From: an uncultured Lachnospiraceae bacterium
GTDB lineage: Bacteria > Bacillota > Clostridia > Lachnospirales > Lachnospiraceae
Reading direction: 5' to 3'
NCBI GenBank assembly: GCA_902779355.1
Contig: CACZBF010000030.1
Span: 1-32,769, forward strand
Length of the DNA: 32,769 nt
The notes beneath the pieces were generated by a model. The model did no database searches and was not told where the DNA came from. It saw only the letters and a list, made by a program, of their open reading frames with translations. The position numbers and the translations under genes are program-made. Positions 32,753 through 32,769 of the stretch are shown here, piece by piece (positions within the stretch are counted from its first letter, which is position 1; the number at the start of each line of letters is the position of its first letter).

Positions 32753-32769
32753 GATGGTTTTTAAACCTT

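Overview
The window looks like a chromosomal segment of an anaerobic Firmicute, most likely class Clostridia and probably Lachnospiraceae. This rests on family-level recognition: a block priA-def-fmt-rsmB-rlmN-PP2C phosphatase-PASTA kinase-rsgA-rpe in the classic Firmicutes order, strong AGGAGG ribosome-binding sites, an RNase P RNA, and a DUF5685 gene next to a small J-domain gene, a pairing I associate with Lachnospiraceae. No tRNA or CRISPR array was seen, and the only rRNA-like or known stable RNA is rnpB. Layout: (1) 1-620, a structured repeat element followed by rnpB. (2) 593-8132, a 7.5 kb island bounded by a 33-bp perfect direct repeat of the rnpB 3' end. It carries a HigBA toxin-antitoxin pair, two paralogous S41-protease-like lipoproteins with duplicated leaders holding different tetranucleotide repeats, a DUF4143 ATPase between them, and a decayed tyrosine recombinase beside the right-hand repeat. 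(3) 8133-12660, an eroded zone with an XRE regulator, a D-aminoacylase remnant, an unknown lipoprotein, small cysteine-rich and membrane proteins, and Fic-like and YhcG-like fragments. A 99-bp perfect repeat, the promoter plus 5' end of a DUF5685 gene, flanks much of it. (4) 12545-18206, the frameshifted DUF5685 gene, a J-domain protein, a GNAT-like protein and a 1053-residue protein with HipA/PI-kinase-like motifs. (5) 18299-19683, pyrB and pyrI on the minus strand, divergent from priA. (6) 19819-24805, priA-def-fmt-rsmB. (7) 24806-25363, a gene-free stretch with two structured elements, one clearly homologous to the element before rnpB. (8) 25364-32654, rlmN, PP2C phosphatase, PASTA kinase, rsgA, rpe, an orphan SsuA-like binding protein and an HD-GYP-like protein, closed by a strong terminator. 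The housekeeping half couples replication restart (PriA), initiator-Met processing (Fmt, Def), rRNA modification and ribosome assembly (RsmB, RlmN, RsgA) and envelope signalling (phosphatase and PASTA kinase) by tight spacing and ATGA or TGATG overlaps. The most notable observations are the rnpB-targeted island, the covarying structured repeat (with GGA-bearing hairpin loops that raise a CsrA-binding hypothesis), the tetranucleotide repeats in the lipoprotein leaders, apparently leaderless DUF5685 promoters and the large kinase-like protein.
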